A stretch of DNA of 64,000 bases, taken from assembly GCA_002356455.1 (NCBI GenBank), contig AP017968.1, positions 1,674,001 through 1,738,000 of the forward strand. The letters are read 5' to 3'. This document shows, piece by piece, positions 45,056 to 54,448 of the stretch (the stretch's first letter is position 1; each line of letters starts with the position of its first letter). Below the pieces are notes generated by a model, which saw only the letters and a program-made list of their open reading frames with translations, did not search any database and was not told where the DNA came from. The translations under genes were made by a program, and so were the position numbers. The DNA is from Fusobacterium varium. GTDB taxonomy: Bacteria; Fusobacteriota; Fusobacteriia; Fusobacteriales; Fusobacteriaceae.

Positions 45056-46240
45056 ATGAAATATTGTTTTGATGAAAAAATTGATAGAAGTAAAAATCAT
45101 TCAGCTAAATGGGCAGAATTAGGAAAAAAATTTGGAACAGATGATTTATTCCCAATGTGGATAGCAGATATGGATATAAAAACAGCTCCTGAAATAGTTC
45201 AGGCAATGAAAGAAAAAGTAGAACAGGAAATATTTGGATATGTCTACAGACCAGATTCTTATTATAAAAGTGCAGCAGACTGGTTAGAAAGAAGATTTGG
45301 GTATAAAATATCTGAAAAAACTCTTATTCATAGTCCAGGAGTAGTTCCAAGCCTTTCTATTCTTGTAAGACTTATGACTAAAGAAAATGAAAAAATATTA
45401 ATACAAACACCTGTATATTACCCATTTGCAGAAACTATAAAAGATAATAACAGAACTTTAGTTACAAATGAATTAGCAAGAGATGAAAATGGCTACTATA
45501 CAATGAATTTTACTGACTTGGAAGAAAAACTTTCTGATGAAAAAGTAACTTTATTCATTCTCTGCAGTCCTCATAATCCAGTAGGCAGAGTATGGAAAAA
45601 AGAGGAATTAGCTAAAGTAGGGGAGTTATGTCTGAAATATAATGTAAGAATAATAGCAGATGAAATTTGGAGGGATATCACCATGCCAGGAGTAACTCAC
45701 ACTCCTTTGGCATCTATCAGTAAAGAAATAGAAGATATTACAATAACTTGTTTTTCTCCAACTAAAACTTTTAATATAGCAGGGTTACAAGCCTCTTTTG
45801 CAACATTTCCTAGAAAAGAGGAATTAGAAAGATTTGATCGTGAATTGGGAATACTTGACATAAAAAGAAATAATCCATTCAGCTTGGTAGCATTTGAAAC
45901 TGCATATACAAAATGCGATGAATGGGTAAATCAATTAAATGAATTTTTAAACAGCAACATGGACTATACAATAGAATTTATAAAAAATAGAATTCCAGAA
46001 GTAAAAATTTGTAAAGCAGAAGGAACATATCTTTTATGGCTTGATTTTTCATCTTTAGGATTTACAAAAGAAGAACTATCTGAATTTATGAAAAGGGAAG
46101 CTAAAGTTGCCATGGATGATGGTTACTGGTTTGGTGATAATGGAATTGGATATGAAAGAATGAATATTGCATGTCCTAAATATATGCTGGAAGAAGGATT
46201 GACAAGAATAGAGAAAGCAGTAAAATCTTTGAGAAAATAA
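45056..46240 (+). CDS. MalY/PatB-type PLP C-S lyase (aminotransferase class I fold)
   Basis: 394 residues; start ATG 45056 after AAAGGAG, not the in-frame ATG 21 nt upstream. Characteristic MalY/PatB motifs: FPMWIADMDIKTAPEI (32-47), IFGYVYRPDSYY, CSPHNPVGRVW (170-180), IIADEIWRDI and CFSPTKTFNIAGLQAS with PLP Lys237. The family cleaves cystathionine, cysteine and related C-S bonds, giving pyruvate, ammonia and a thiol or H2S. The sigma-54 promoter ties it to the neighbouring activator and the desulfhydrase operon. PLP-fold and motif assignments are secure; the preferred substrate is inferred. Confidence 0.9.
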   Translation: MKYCFDEKIDRSKNHSAKWAELGKKFGTDDLFPMWIADMDIKTAPEIVQAMKEKVEQEIFGYVYRPDSYYKSAADWLERRFGYKISEKTLIHSPGVVPSLSILVRLMTKENEKILIQTPVYYPFAETIKDNNRTLVTNELARDENGYYTMNFTDLEEKLSDEKVTLFILCSPHNPVGRVWKKEELAKVGELCLKYNVRIIADEIWRDITMPGVTHTPLASISKEIEDITITCFSPTKTFNIAGLQASFATFPRKEELERFDRELGILDIKRNNPFSLVAFETAYTKCDEWVNQLNEFLNSNMDYTIEFIKNRIPEVKICKAEGTYLLWLDFSSLGFTKEELSEFMKREAKVAMDDGYWFGDNGIGYERMNIACPKYMLEEGLTRIEKAVKSLRK

Positions 46241-46381
46241 AAAAATAGAAATATAGTATTGAGAGTAACTGAAAAGTAAAATTAAATTTTAAAAAAATAA
46301 AATTAGAAAGATTTGTGAAATTAATGAAGCAAATAAAACTTAAAAAATAGACTGTTTGAATGAAGGGAGTTTTCAATATTA

Positions 46382-46397
46382 AGCAATTTGAATTGCT
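46382..46397. promoter_or_regulatory. Palindrome in the gap before the activator gene
   Basis: AGCAATT-TG-AATTGCT, perfect 7-bp arms. It could be an activator or autoregulatory site. AGCAATTT also occurs once, not palindromically, at about 44956, just upstream of the sigma-54 promoter. The rest of 46241-46585 has no gene. Confidence 0.35.
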
Positions 46398-46527
46398 GGG
46401 AAGAAAAACTGACATAAACAACTATATTTTACGTTTTATGGAGAAAGTTAATAAATCCCCTTTCTATTAAAAAATTTTAAAATTATACTTTACTTAATTA
46501 AGAGTTACTCTCTTTTTTTAATAAACT

Positions 46528-46556
46528 TTGAATCATTGAGATAAGAATGATACAAT
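46528..46556 (+). promoter_or_regulatory. Sigma-70 promoter of the activator gene
   Basis: TTGAAT (46528-46533), 17-nt spacer, TACAAT (46551-46556), 35 nt before the ATG. Confidence 0.6.
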
Positions 46557-46591
46557 AAAGGTATAATACTATAAAAAATTGAGGGGTGGAA

Positions 46592-48652
46592 ATGAGAAAA
46601 AAAGTAGCAATAGTGACTAATGCAAAAGAAGTAATAAGTGCATATGCAACTCAGATTAAAACTCTTTTTGGTGACCTCGTAGAAACTGAGTTGTATAACT
46701 TTGAAGATGGGAGCGCTGAGAATATAAAAAAAACAGACCTCTATCTTGTATCTACCAGTGCATGTGAATTTTTTGATGATAATTTTTTAAAAAATAAAAA
46801 TGTGGTTATATGTGATTTAACTATAACCAAGGATAAACTCGAATTTCTTAAAAAATTTCCTGTGGGAACAAGAGCAGTTCTATTCAATGTAACAGTAAAG
46901 ATGACATATGAAACTATTTCTTGCCTATATCATTTAGGAGTAAATAATATAGAACTGTTGCCAGGATATCCACAGATGGAAAATTTACCTGATACTCCAA
47001 TAATAATAACACCAGCAGAAACAGCTTTGATATCAGAGAAATATTTAGATAGAGAAATAGTTGATATAGGGCATAGGGTACTGGATGCCAATACTATAAT
47101 AGAAATAGCTTTAAAATTAGAGTATGAGCATATACTTTATTATAAAGAAATAAAAGAATATTTAAAAACAGTAGCTTCTAATGATTTCAGTCTTAATCAG
47201 ATACTAGAAAAAGCTACAACAGCAGAAAGTCAGCTTCAAATATTATTGAAGACTATGGATATAGGGATAGTAGCAGTAGACAAAGATAATTATGTATGTG
47301 CCTGTAATGAAGGGGCAGAAAAAATTTTAAATAGAAAAGCTACTACACTTCTTGGAGAGAAAGCAGACATATTTTTTCCCTCAATACCTTTTGATGAAGT
47401 AAAGAAGAATAAAAAAGAGATAAAATCAAAATTAATAAAAATAAATGAGCAGCCAATAAACTTAAATATAACTCCAATAGTAAGAACTGCAAATTATATG
47501 GGAGCTTTTGCTTTTATTCAGAAATTCCAAGATGAAGAATTAAAACAACAGGAATTAAGAAGACAGCTAATGAACAAAGGTCATGTAGCTAAATATAATT
47601 TTGATGACATAATTGGAGAGTCATCTCAAATATTAAAAATAAAAGATATTGCAAAAAAGATGTCTAAAACTAATGCAGCAATATTGATAACTGGAGAAAG
47701 CGGTACAGGAAAAGAATTATTTGCACACTCTATACATAATTATTCAGAGAGGAAAGATTCACCTTTTGTAGCTATAAACTGTGCAGCTATACCAGAAAAT
47801 CTTCTGGAAAGTGAGCTTTTCGGTTATGAAGAAGGGGCTTTTACAGGAGCAAAAAAAGGGGGAAAAATAGGACTTTTTGAATTTGCTCATATGGGAACAT
47901 TGTTTCTTGATGAAATAGAGGGAATGAGTCCTTTACTTCAAATAAAGCTGCTGAGAGTGATTCAGGAAAAGGAAATAATGAAAATTGGTGGGGATAAGGT
48001 AATAAAAATAGATGTAAGACTTATTGCAGCTACCAATGAAAATCTTAAATCTCTGATGAAAGAGGGAAAATTTAGAAAAGATTTATATTATAGAATAAAT
48101 ACCCTCCCTATAATGATACCACCTCTCAGAGAAAGAAAAGAAGATATATCATTGTTAATGAATAAATTCATAAAAGAAACTGGAGGGGAATTTAGATTTT
48201 CTAAACAGGCAAAAGAGGCTTTTGATTTCTATAACTGGGAAGGAAATATAAGAGAAATGAAAAACTATGCTGAATTTTTTTCCTATCTGGATAAAGAAAT
48301 AATAGAATATGAAGATCTTCCAGCAGCTATAACTGATTACTTTGAGGAGGAATATAAAAAAGATACTGATATAAAAAAAGAAATCAGTGATGAAGAAAAA
48401 TTAAGAAAAAAAGCTGGCAGCAGATATAACAGCTATATTTTTATTTTAGAAAAAATAAAAGAAAGTAATATGAAAGGAAAATCTTCTGGGAGAAAAGGAC
48501 TGGCAGAAGAGTGTCATAAGAATAATATTTCGCTCTCTGAACAGGAAATAAGAAAAATATTAAAGGACTTAGAAGAAATAGAATTTATAGAAGTTTATAA
48601 AGGGAGAAAGGGAAGCATTCTCTCGGATAGAGGAAGAAAATTTGTGAAATAA
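46592..48652 (+). CDS. Sigma-54 enhancer-binding activator, PrpR-like
   Basis: 686 residues. N-terminal PrpR_N-type sensor (about 1-180: VGTRAVLFNVTVKMTYETIS, LGVNNIELLPGYP), a PAS domain (about 205-310: LLKTMDIGIVAVDKDNYVCA), and a complete AAA+ domain: Walker A GESGTGKE from residue 368, the sigma-54 contact loop GAFTGA at 415-420, Walker B GTLFLDEI, and YYRINTLPIMIPPLRER. The C-terminus is not the usual Fis-type HTH. Instead SLSEQEIRKILKDLEEIEFI and EVYKGRKGSILSDRGRKFV look like a winged helix. ATG 46592 follows GAGGGG. It lies between two units with sigma-54 promoters and is their likely activator. Confidence 0.9.
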   Translation: MRKKVAIVTNAKEVISAYATQIKTLFGDLVETELYNFEDGSAENIKKTDLYLVSTSACEFFDDNFLKNKNVVICDLTITKDKLEFLKKFPVGTRAVLFNVTVKMTYETISCLYHLGVNNIELLPGYPQMENLPDTPIIITPAETALISEKYLDREIVDIGHRVLDANTIIEIALKLEYEHILYYKEIKEYLKTVASNDFSLNQILEKATTAESQLQILLKTMDIGIVAVDKDNYVCACNEGAEKILNRKATTLLGEKADIFFPSIPFDEVKKNKKEIKSKLIKINEQPINLNITPIVRTANYMGAFAFIQKFQDEELKQQELRRQLMNKGHVAKYNFDDIIGESSQILKIKDIAKKMSKTNAAILITGESGTGKELFAHSIHNYSERKDSPFVAINCAAIPENLLESELFGYEEGAFTGAKKGGKIGLFEFAHMGTLFLDEIEGMSPLLQIKLLRVIQEKEIMKIGGDKVIKIDVRLIAATNENLKSLMKEGKFRKDLYYRINTLPIMIPPLRERKEDISLLMNKFIKETGGEFRFSKQAKEAFDFYNWEGNIREMKNYAEFFSYLDKEIIEYEDLPAAITDYFEEEYKKDTDIKKEISDEEKLRKKAGSRYNSYIFILEKIKESNMKGKSSGRKGLAEECHKNNISLSEQEIRKILKDLEEIEFIEVYKGRKGSILSDRGRKFVK

Positions 48653-48662
48653 ATAGGTGAAA

Positions 48663-48694
48663 AAAGGGTAAATAGGATTTTTCTATTCACCCTT
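48663..48694 (+). terminator. Terminator of the activator gene
   Basis: AAAGGGTAAATAGGA and TTCTATTCACCCTTT arms pair with a few G-U, followed by a T-run. Confidence 0.8.
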
Positions 48695-48773
48695 TTTATT
48701 TTTATAAAAGAATAAAATTGAAAATAATTGTTCTTATTTAGATTAAATATCTGCTTCAAATTTTTTTATTTTT

Positions 48774-48789
48774 TGGCATAAAAATTGCT
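48774..48789 (+). promoter_or_regulatory. Sigma-54 (-24/-12) promoter of the desulfhydrase operon
   Basis: TGGCATAAAAATTGCT: GG at 48775-48776 and GC at 48787-48788, 10 nt apart. Its 16-nt core is identical to the promoter at 44999. It lies 42 bp before the ATG at 48831. Confidence 0.9.
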
Positions 48790-48830
48790 TTTATAATTAG
48801 CAGTAAAAAATAAAATCAGGAGGTTTAATT

Positions 48831-49082
48831 ATGATTATTGTAATAGGAAGTAATTTATGTTCAGATACTATGGGAGCAGTGGCAAAATTAAAAGAAGAAG
48901 GTGTGAAATTTGAATTTCATGATATTTCAGCCAGTCTAGACAATTTAAAAGAATATCTTGAACTTAGAGAAAAAAGCCCTCTGTATGTTCCAGTAAAAGC
49001 AGAAGGAAGAATCGGGATACCATGTTTTATAACTGAAGACGGAACTGAAACAATGGACTTAAATGTTATATTAAAAAAATAA
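48831..49082 (+). CDS. Glutaredoxin-like small protein
   Basis: 83 residues: MIIVIGSNLCSDTMGAVAKL, then FEFHDISASLDNLKEYLELR, then VKAEGRIGIPCFITEDGTE. The thioredoxin-fold order is clear, with a single Cys (LCSDT, Cys10) at the active-site position instead of CxxC and a cis-Pro motif IGIPCF with a second Cys. First gene of the sigma-54 operon, 10 bp before the desulfhydrase. A role in handling sulfide, persulfide or cysteine redox is inferred from context. AGGAGG precedes ATG. Confidence 0.8.
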   Translation: MIIVIGSNLCSDTMGAVAKLKEEGVKFEFHDISASLDNLKEYLELREKSPLYVPVKAEGRIGIPCFITEDGTETMDLNVILKK

Positions 49083-49092
49083 GGAGGAAAAA

Positions 49093-50073
49093 ATGCAAAA
49101 AAAATTAAATTTAGCTAATTTCCCAACTAAGATAGAAAAATTAGAAAAAATTTCAAAGGAATCAGGAGTAAATATTTATATAAAAAGAGATGATCAAACA
49201 GGTTCAGAAATATCAGGAAATAAAATAAGAAAACTGGAATATTCTATATATGAAGCATTGGAAAATGGATGTGATACCTTAATTACTTGTGGAGGTATAC
49301 AGTCAAATCATGCAAGGGCAACAGCAGCAGCTGGGATAAAACTTGGTATGAGGGCGATACTTGTATTGAGATCAGATGAAACACCAGAGATGGAAGGAAA
49401 TTATTTTCTGGATAAAGTAATTGGGGCAGATGTAAGAATAATATCAAGCGAGGACTACAGAGAAAGAAGAGCAGAAATTATGCAGAAAATTAAAGCCGAA
49501 TCAGATGCTGAAGGACATAAAGCATATATTATTCCAGAAGGAGCATCTAATGGAATAGGAAGTCTTGGATATTATTCAGCTATGAAAGAAATCAAGGAGC
49601 AGGAAGAAGAGCTTGGAATAAAATTTGACAGAATAGTTGCAGCTGTTGGATCAGGAGGAACTTTCGCAGGTCTGTGTATGGGAAATGCTGAATTTTTTAA
49701 TGGAGAGAAGAAAGTTACAGGATTTAATGTTTGTGATGATGCAGAATTTTTCAAAAAAAGATCAGAAGAAATAGTGGAAGAAGCACAAAAATATTTAGAT
49801 AAAAGTATTATTGTAAAAGCAGAAAACATGGATATAATAGATGGATATGTAGGGATAGGGTATGCACAAAGCAGACCTGAAGAATTGGAATTTATTCAGA
49901 ATACTGCTAAAAAAGAAGGAGTAATATTTGATCCAGTATATACTGGAAAAGCTATGTATGGAATGATGAATGAAATAGAAAAAGGAACTTTTAAAAAAGG
50001 GGAAAATGTACTATTCATCCATACAGGAGGTTTATTTGGAATATTCTCTAAAAGAAATCAATTTAAATTCTAA
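49093..50073 (+). CDS. D-cysteine desulfhydrase / ACC deaminase family PLP enzyme
   Basis: 326 residues, fold-type II PLP enzyme. It opens LANFPTKIEKLEKISKESGV, then YIKRDDQTGSEISGNKIRKLEY with PLP Lys44 in SGNK. ITCGGIQSNHARATAAAG binds the substrate carboxylate, and AVGSGGTFAGL holds the cofactor phosphate. The family includes D-cysteine desulfhydrase (giving pyruvate, ammonia and H2S) and ACC deaminase. The thiol-linked neighbours favour D-cysteine or a related sulfur amino acid. Overlap-free but tightly spaced within the sigma-54 operon; AGGAGG precedes ATG. Confidence 0.88.
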   Translation: MQKKLNLANFPTKIEKLEKISKESGVNIYIKRDDQTGSEISGNKIRKLEYSIYEALENGCDTLITCGGIQSNHARATAAAGIKLGMRAILVLRSDETPEMEGNYFLDKVIGADVRIISSEDYRERRAEIMQKIKAESDAEGHKAYIIPEGASNGIGSLGYYSAMKEIKEQEEELGIKFDRIVAAVGSGGTFAGLCMGNAEFFNGEKKVTGFNVCDDAEFFKKRSEEIVEEAQKYLDKSIIVKAENMDIIDGYVGIGYAQSRPEELEFIQNTAKKEGVIFDPVYTGKAMYGMMNEIEKGTFKKGENVLFIHTGGLFGIFSKRNQFKF

Positions 50074-50109
50074 AATTAAAGCATAAAACAACATAGAAGG
50101 AGAAAGACA

Positions 50110-51348
50110 ATGGCAGAAAATAAGAAAAAAAGTGTGTGGGAAGCATATAGATTTTCCATTATATTAGTGGGAGCTATATTATTAGGAAGTTTAATTGGGA
50201 TAAAAATGGGACCTAGAGCAGTCATGTTCAAGCCTTTAGGGGATTTATTTATAAATGGAATGTTTATGGTGGTAGTACCATTGGTTTTTGTTACAATAAG
50301 TGGTTCAATATCAGCTATGAGTGATATGGCAAGACTTGGAAAAATTTTAAAAAGTCTTTTAATAGTGTTTGTATCAACAGGAACCGTAGCTGGTGTACTT
50401 GTACTGATTGTAGTAAATATTTTTCCACCAGCAAAAGGTGTAGTATTGAGCATGCCTGCAGCTGAGGCTTTAAAACCTTTTTCTACAGGAAGTCAAATAG
50501 TTTCAGCGCTTACAGTTACAGATTTTCCAGAACTTATTTCAAGAAAAAATATGCTTCCATTAATATTATTCTCATTAGTTTTTGGAATGTGTGTAAATGC
50601 AATAGGTGAAAAAGGAAAGATAATAGCTGGAGGACTTGAAGCATTATCAGAAGTTTTTCTGAAAATAATTGGACTATTGATGTATTATGCCCCTATAGGA
50701 CTTGGAGCTTATTTTGCTGCATTGGTAGGTGAACATGGGAAAGAACTTATTGGTTCTTATGCAAGAGCATTAGCAATATATTATCCTCTATGTTTTGTAT
50801 ATATGGCTACAGCTTTTCCTGTATATGCATATATTTCTGGAGGAATGAATGGAGTAAAAGCTTTGAAATATGTAATATCTCCAGCAGTTACAGCAGTGGC
50901 TACTCAAAGCAGTATTGCTACACTTCCAGTGAATTTAGAAGCTTGTGAAAATATAGGTGTACCAAAAGATATAAGAGAAATAGTACTTCCAATTGGAGCA
51001 ACTGCACATATGGATGGAACTGTACTTAGTACTATATTAAAGATATCTTTTCTGTTTGGAATATTTCAAATACCATTTGCAGGTGTAGGAACTTATGTAA
51101 GTGCAATAATGCTTGCAATAGCTGGTGGAGTAGTAATGTCAGGAGTACCTGGAGGAGGACTTATTGGAGAAATGCTTATAGTAACTATGTATGGATTCCC
51201 ACCAGAAGCATTCCCGATAATAGCAACAATTGGATATTTAGTTGATCCTCCTGCAACAATGATAAATGCAAGTGGAGATACATTGGCATCAATGCTTGTA
51301 ACTAGATTTGTAGAAGGAAAAGACTGGATGAAAAGAAATCTGGGATAA
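50110..51348 (+). CDS. Dicarboxylate/amino-acid:cation symporter (DAACS)
   Basis: 412 residues with eight helices and two re-entrant loops: GSLIGIKMGPRAVMF, FINGMFMVVVPLVFVTISGSIS (split: FINGMFMVVVPLV, FVTISGSIS), TQSSIATLPVNLEA for HP1, GATAHMDGTVLSTILKISFLF for TM7 and SGVPGGGLIGEMLI for HP2. The usual NMDGT of TM7 is HMDGT here. This family imports glutamate, aspartate or small neutral amino acids with Na+ or H+. As last gene of the sigma-54 operon it probably brings in the cysteine-related substrate. AGAAGGAG precedes ATG. Confidence 0.88.
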   Translation: MAENKKKSVWEAYRFSIILVGAILLGSLIGIKMGPRAVMFKPLGDLFINGMFMVVVPLVFVTISGSISAMSDMARLGKILKSLLIVFVSTGTVAGVLVLIVVNIFPPAKGVVLSMPAAEALKPFSTGSQIVSALTVTDFPELISRKNMLPLILFSLVFGMCVNAIGEKGKIIAGGLEALSEVFLKIIGLLMYYAPIGLGAYFAALVGEHGKELIGSYARALAIYYPLCFVYMATAFPVYAYISGGMNGVKALKYVISPAVTAVATQSSIATLPVNLEACENIGVPKDIREIVLPIGATAHMDGTVLSTILKISFLFGIFQIPFAGVGTYVSAIMLAIAGGVVMSGVPGGGLIGEMLIVTMYGFPPEAFPIIATIGYLVDPPATMINASGDTLASMLVTRFVEGKDWMKRNLG

Positions 51349-52246
51349 AAATATTTTAAAAATTAATTATTATAAATATTTGAAGAAAAATTTAAGAAAA
51401 TGTGTTGAAAAAATCATAATGATAGTAAGATAAAAAAGATAGAATAATAAAAAATATATTGTCAGACAAAAAACTATTTCAAATAGAAAATATTAGAAGC
51501 AGCATTAATTTTATTTGAAATGTAAATAGACAAACAAAAATTTTTTTTAGTAAAGTTTTTTAGTTTAAAGAAAGAAACGGTTCACAGAAAAAAATAACTG
51601 AAAGAAAAAGCTTGAAATCCCTTATTAAATATAGTATTATTTACTCAAGTTGTTAGTTTGATGTTTGTTTTATGAAAAATAGTATTTGCTGATGCTATAA
51701 TTTGAAATAGACAAAGTAGAATGACTTATATGAATGTATTCACTTCAGAGAATACAATCTTACTTTTCAAGAAAAAAATATAGTTTAGAAAAAGAGAGGC
51801 TATTGTGAAAATAGCTTCTTTTTTTGTTGTATAAATTTGAATTAATACATATAAATAAAGAAAACTATAATAAAAATTTATAAATATATAAGAATAAAAA
51901 ATAGATATTTAAAATAGTTAGATTAATTTGAATATATGATGATTTATGCTTTAAAGTCTACAAATTAGCTTTAGTCTGAATTAAAAAAATGTGTTTAAAA
52001 AGTGCGTAATTAATGATAAAATACATAGCGGATAAATTAGATAAAGATTATTAAAAAGAAAAAAACTTAGAAAATAAAAAAGGAAAGTTTTTTTTATTTC
52101 TAATGACCTAAATATGAATCCCTGTTTGTTCACAATAAAAATAAGATATGGATAGCATAAAAATGAAAGAAAAAAAGCAAGGAATTGATAACTTATTTTG
52201 AAATTAAAACAAAATAAAATTTAAATAATGGAGGTAAAAATTTTTT
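51349..52246. other. 898-bp gap with no protein gene
   Basis: AT-rich spacer between the symporter and the efflux operon. The only structured part is the candidate small RNA at 51708-51826. No ORF with a credible ribosome site and no good efflux-operon promoter was recognised. Confidence 0.45.
51708..51826 (+). ncRNA. Candidate small RNA with intrinsic terminator
   Basis: TATAAT at 51696-51701 could start a transcript near 51708. TGTATTC/GAATACA (51735-51741, 51750-51756) forms a hairpin. AGAGGCTATT/AATAGCTTCT (51795-51804, 51810-51819) plus a T-run forms a terminator. The -35 region is weak. The terminator alone could instead end the symporter operon about 450 bp late. Confidence 0.3.
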
Positions 52247-54448
52247 ATGAAAAGAAAAATTTTAATCTTGTCTGGACTCATATTTTGGAGTTTTTGTGTT
52301 TTTTCAAAAGATTTGAATATAGGTGTTATATTTGATAACAATTCAAATTTTTCTAAGAATACAAAAGAAATATTACAAAGAGAGCTGGATAAAGATTTTT
52401 CGAAAACAGGATATATTCCTAAAATAACAAGAATAGGCTATCTTAATGAGAATAATTTAGATGAGATGCTGAAAGATATGAGCAAAAGCAAAGAATTAGA
52501 TTCTATCTTTGTTTTCAGCAGTTCAAAAGTGGGAAATTATAAAGACTTAAATAGAAATAAACTGTATTTTTTCCCATTAAATTTTGAGAAAAGTCAGATA
52601 GCTGTGCCTAGAAATGTAAGCTATATTTATGGAGAATTGGATTTGAATAAAGGAATAGAAATAATAAAGCAAATACCAGATGTTTCTAAAATAAATATAG
52701 CAATATCTAATTTATCAGATAATGATATAAAAAAACTTGAAGAAAAGTATCAGAATGATTATGTAAAAATAAATATCAGAAAAGCAACTAAAGAATTTTT
52801 AGAAGAATCTGAAAGAGAAAATATACCTACACTTCTTGCTGACTATGAAAAATCTTTAGATAAATATGCCTTCATAGGGTATAACATGGATGAGGAATTA
52901 GGAAAGAGAATTAAGGCTTCTGTACTTAATTATATTTACTTTAAAACAGGGCAGGGAATAAATAAGATAGAGAAGATAACTTCTCCAGAGGGAGAATTAT
53001 TTTACAATGAGGAGATTGGAATTCAAATAGGCTACAATCTTCCCTTAAGTGTAATACAGGAAGTTTCAGTTATAAATAAGAAAAAGACAGAATTGAAAAA
53101 ATTAGATTTAAAAACTGCTGTAGAGATAGGACTGAAAAACAATCTTGAAATCTTGAAGAAAAACCAGGATTTAACTACAAGCAAGTATGATGTAAATGTA
53201 AGTAATTCATATAGATTACCTCAGTTATCAGCAAATATAGATGGAACATTCCTAGATAAAAAGAGTAATGATGTTGTATTTAACAGAGCTCAGCAGAACT
53301 CAGCAAAATCGTATTTGCAGCTATCTCAAGTGATTTATAGTGAGCAGCTGAATACTAATGTATATCTTTCAAAATTGGCTATGGAAACTAAAAGATCAGA
53401 TTTAGAGCAGCAAAAACTTGATATTATTTATTATATATCATCTACTTATTTGAATATTCTCCAATTGAATGCACAGTTAAAAATACAGGAGAGCAACTAT
53501 GAAGTTCTTAAGGAAAGCCTGAAAATAGCAAATATTAATTATAAAGTAGGATCAGGAGGAGTACAGGATATATATAGACTGGAATCAAGTATTTCAGAAG
53601 CATATTCAAATATAGTTTCTGTAAAAAATCAGATAAAACAATCAACTATACAATTAAATACATATCTTGATCTGCCTAAAAATCAACAATACAGTTATGA
53701 AGAACTAGAAAATATATCAAGATATTTTGTATTTAATAGAAACTTCAGCAGCTTTTTTGTAAATAGTGAAAAAAATGAAGCTATTGAAGAATTTTTACTT
53801 GAGGGAGCATTAAAAAATTCAAATAATCTAAATATCATAGATAATGAGATAAAAGGTAAAAAGAGAGAATATTCTGCTGCTGGGAGAGAAAGAATAATAC
53901 CTAAAATAGAGGCTTTTGCCCAATATAATAAGGATAATATGATAGAACCATGGGGGAAAAATAAAAATTATCCTCCTAATGGAGAAGATGAATACTGGCA
54001 GGCAGGTGTAAAAATAACACTTCCTCTTATATCAGGGGGAGAAATACACTATAAAAGAAAATCACTTCAAAGTGAAATAGAGTCATTAAATTATAGTAGA
54101 AAAATAACAGAATCTCAATTGTCACAAGCTGTATCACAAGCTTTTAATGAGTTTCTGACTAACTATATCCAAACTTATACTTCTAAACAAGCTGCAGAAG
54201 CCGCAGCTAAAAATATGAAAATAGTAAAAAATCTTTATTCAAATGGAAGTATAAATATTACAGATTTTTTAGATGCTCAAAATAATGCATTATCTCAAGG
54301 TTTGGAAAATACAATAAAAAATTACAGTCTTTTAAATTCTATATTAAAATTAGAAAATCTATATGGAAAATCATCTCTGACAATGAGCCAGAATGAAAAA
54401 GAACAGTTAAGAAATCAGCTGTCAAGCATTTTAAAGGAGTATAAATAA
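52247..54448 (+). CDS. TolC-family outer-membrane efflux protein with extra N-terminal domain
   Basis: 733 residues, well over the usual 420-500. Signal peptide MKRKILILSGLIFWSFCVFS. Residues 20-270 form an extra alpha/beta domain (LNIGVIFDNNSNFSKNTKEI, then YAFIGYNMDEELGKRIKASV) that recalls a periplasmic-binding-protein-like Rossmann fold. From about residue 285 the TolC core follows: LKTAVEIGLKNNLEILKKN, coiled-coil helices, a repeat of the same pattern, GVKITLPLISGGEIHYKRK and NLYSNGSINITDFLDAQNNA. First gene of the efflux operon; its stop overlaps the adaptor's start codon. GGAGG precedes ATG. Confidence 0.85.
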   Translation: MKRKILILSGLIFWSFCVFSKDLNIGVIFDNNSNFSKNTKEILQRELDKDFSKTGYIPKITRIGYLNENNLDEMLKDMSKSKELDSIFVFSSSKVGNYKDLNRNKLYFFPLNFEKSQIAVPRNVSYIYGELDLNKGIEIIKQIPDVSKINIAISNLSDNDIKKLEEKYQNDYVKINIRKATKEFLEESERENIPTLLADYEKSLDKYAFIGYNMDEELGKRIKASVLNYIYFKTGQGINKIEKITSPEGELFYNEEIGIQIGYNLPLSVIQEVSVINKKKTELKKLDLKTAVEIGLKNNLEILKKNQDLTTSKYDVNVSNSYRLPQLSANIDGTFLDKKSNDVVFNRAQQNSAKSYLQLSQVIYSEQLNTNVYLSKLAMETKRSDLEQQKLDIIYYISSTYLNILQLNAQLKIQESNYEVLKESLKIANINYKVGSGGVQDIYRLESSISEAYSNIVSVKNQIKQSTIQLNTYLDLPKNQQYSYEELENISRYFVFNRNFSSFFVNSEKNEAIEEFLLEGALKNSNNLNIIDNEIKGKKREYSAAGRERIIPKIEAFAQYNKDNMIEPWGKNKNYPPNGEDEYWQAGVKITLPLISGGEIHYKRKSLQSEIESLNYSRKITESQLSQAVSQAFNEFLTNYIQTYTSKQAAEAAAKNMKIVKNLYSNGSINITDFLDAQNNALSQGLENTIKNYSLLNSILKLENLYGKSSLTMSQNEKEQLRNQLSSILKEYK

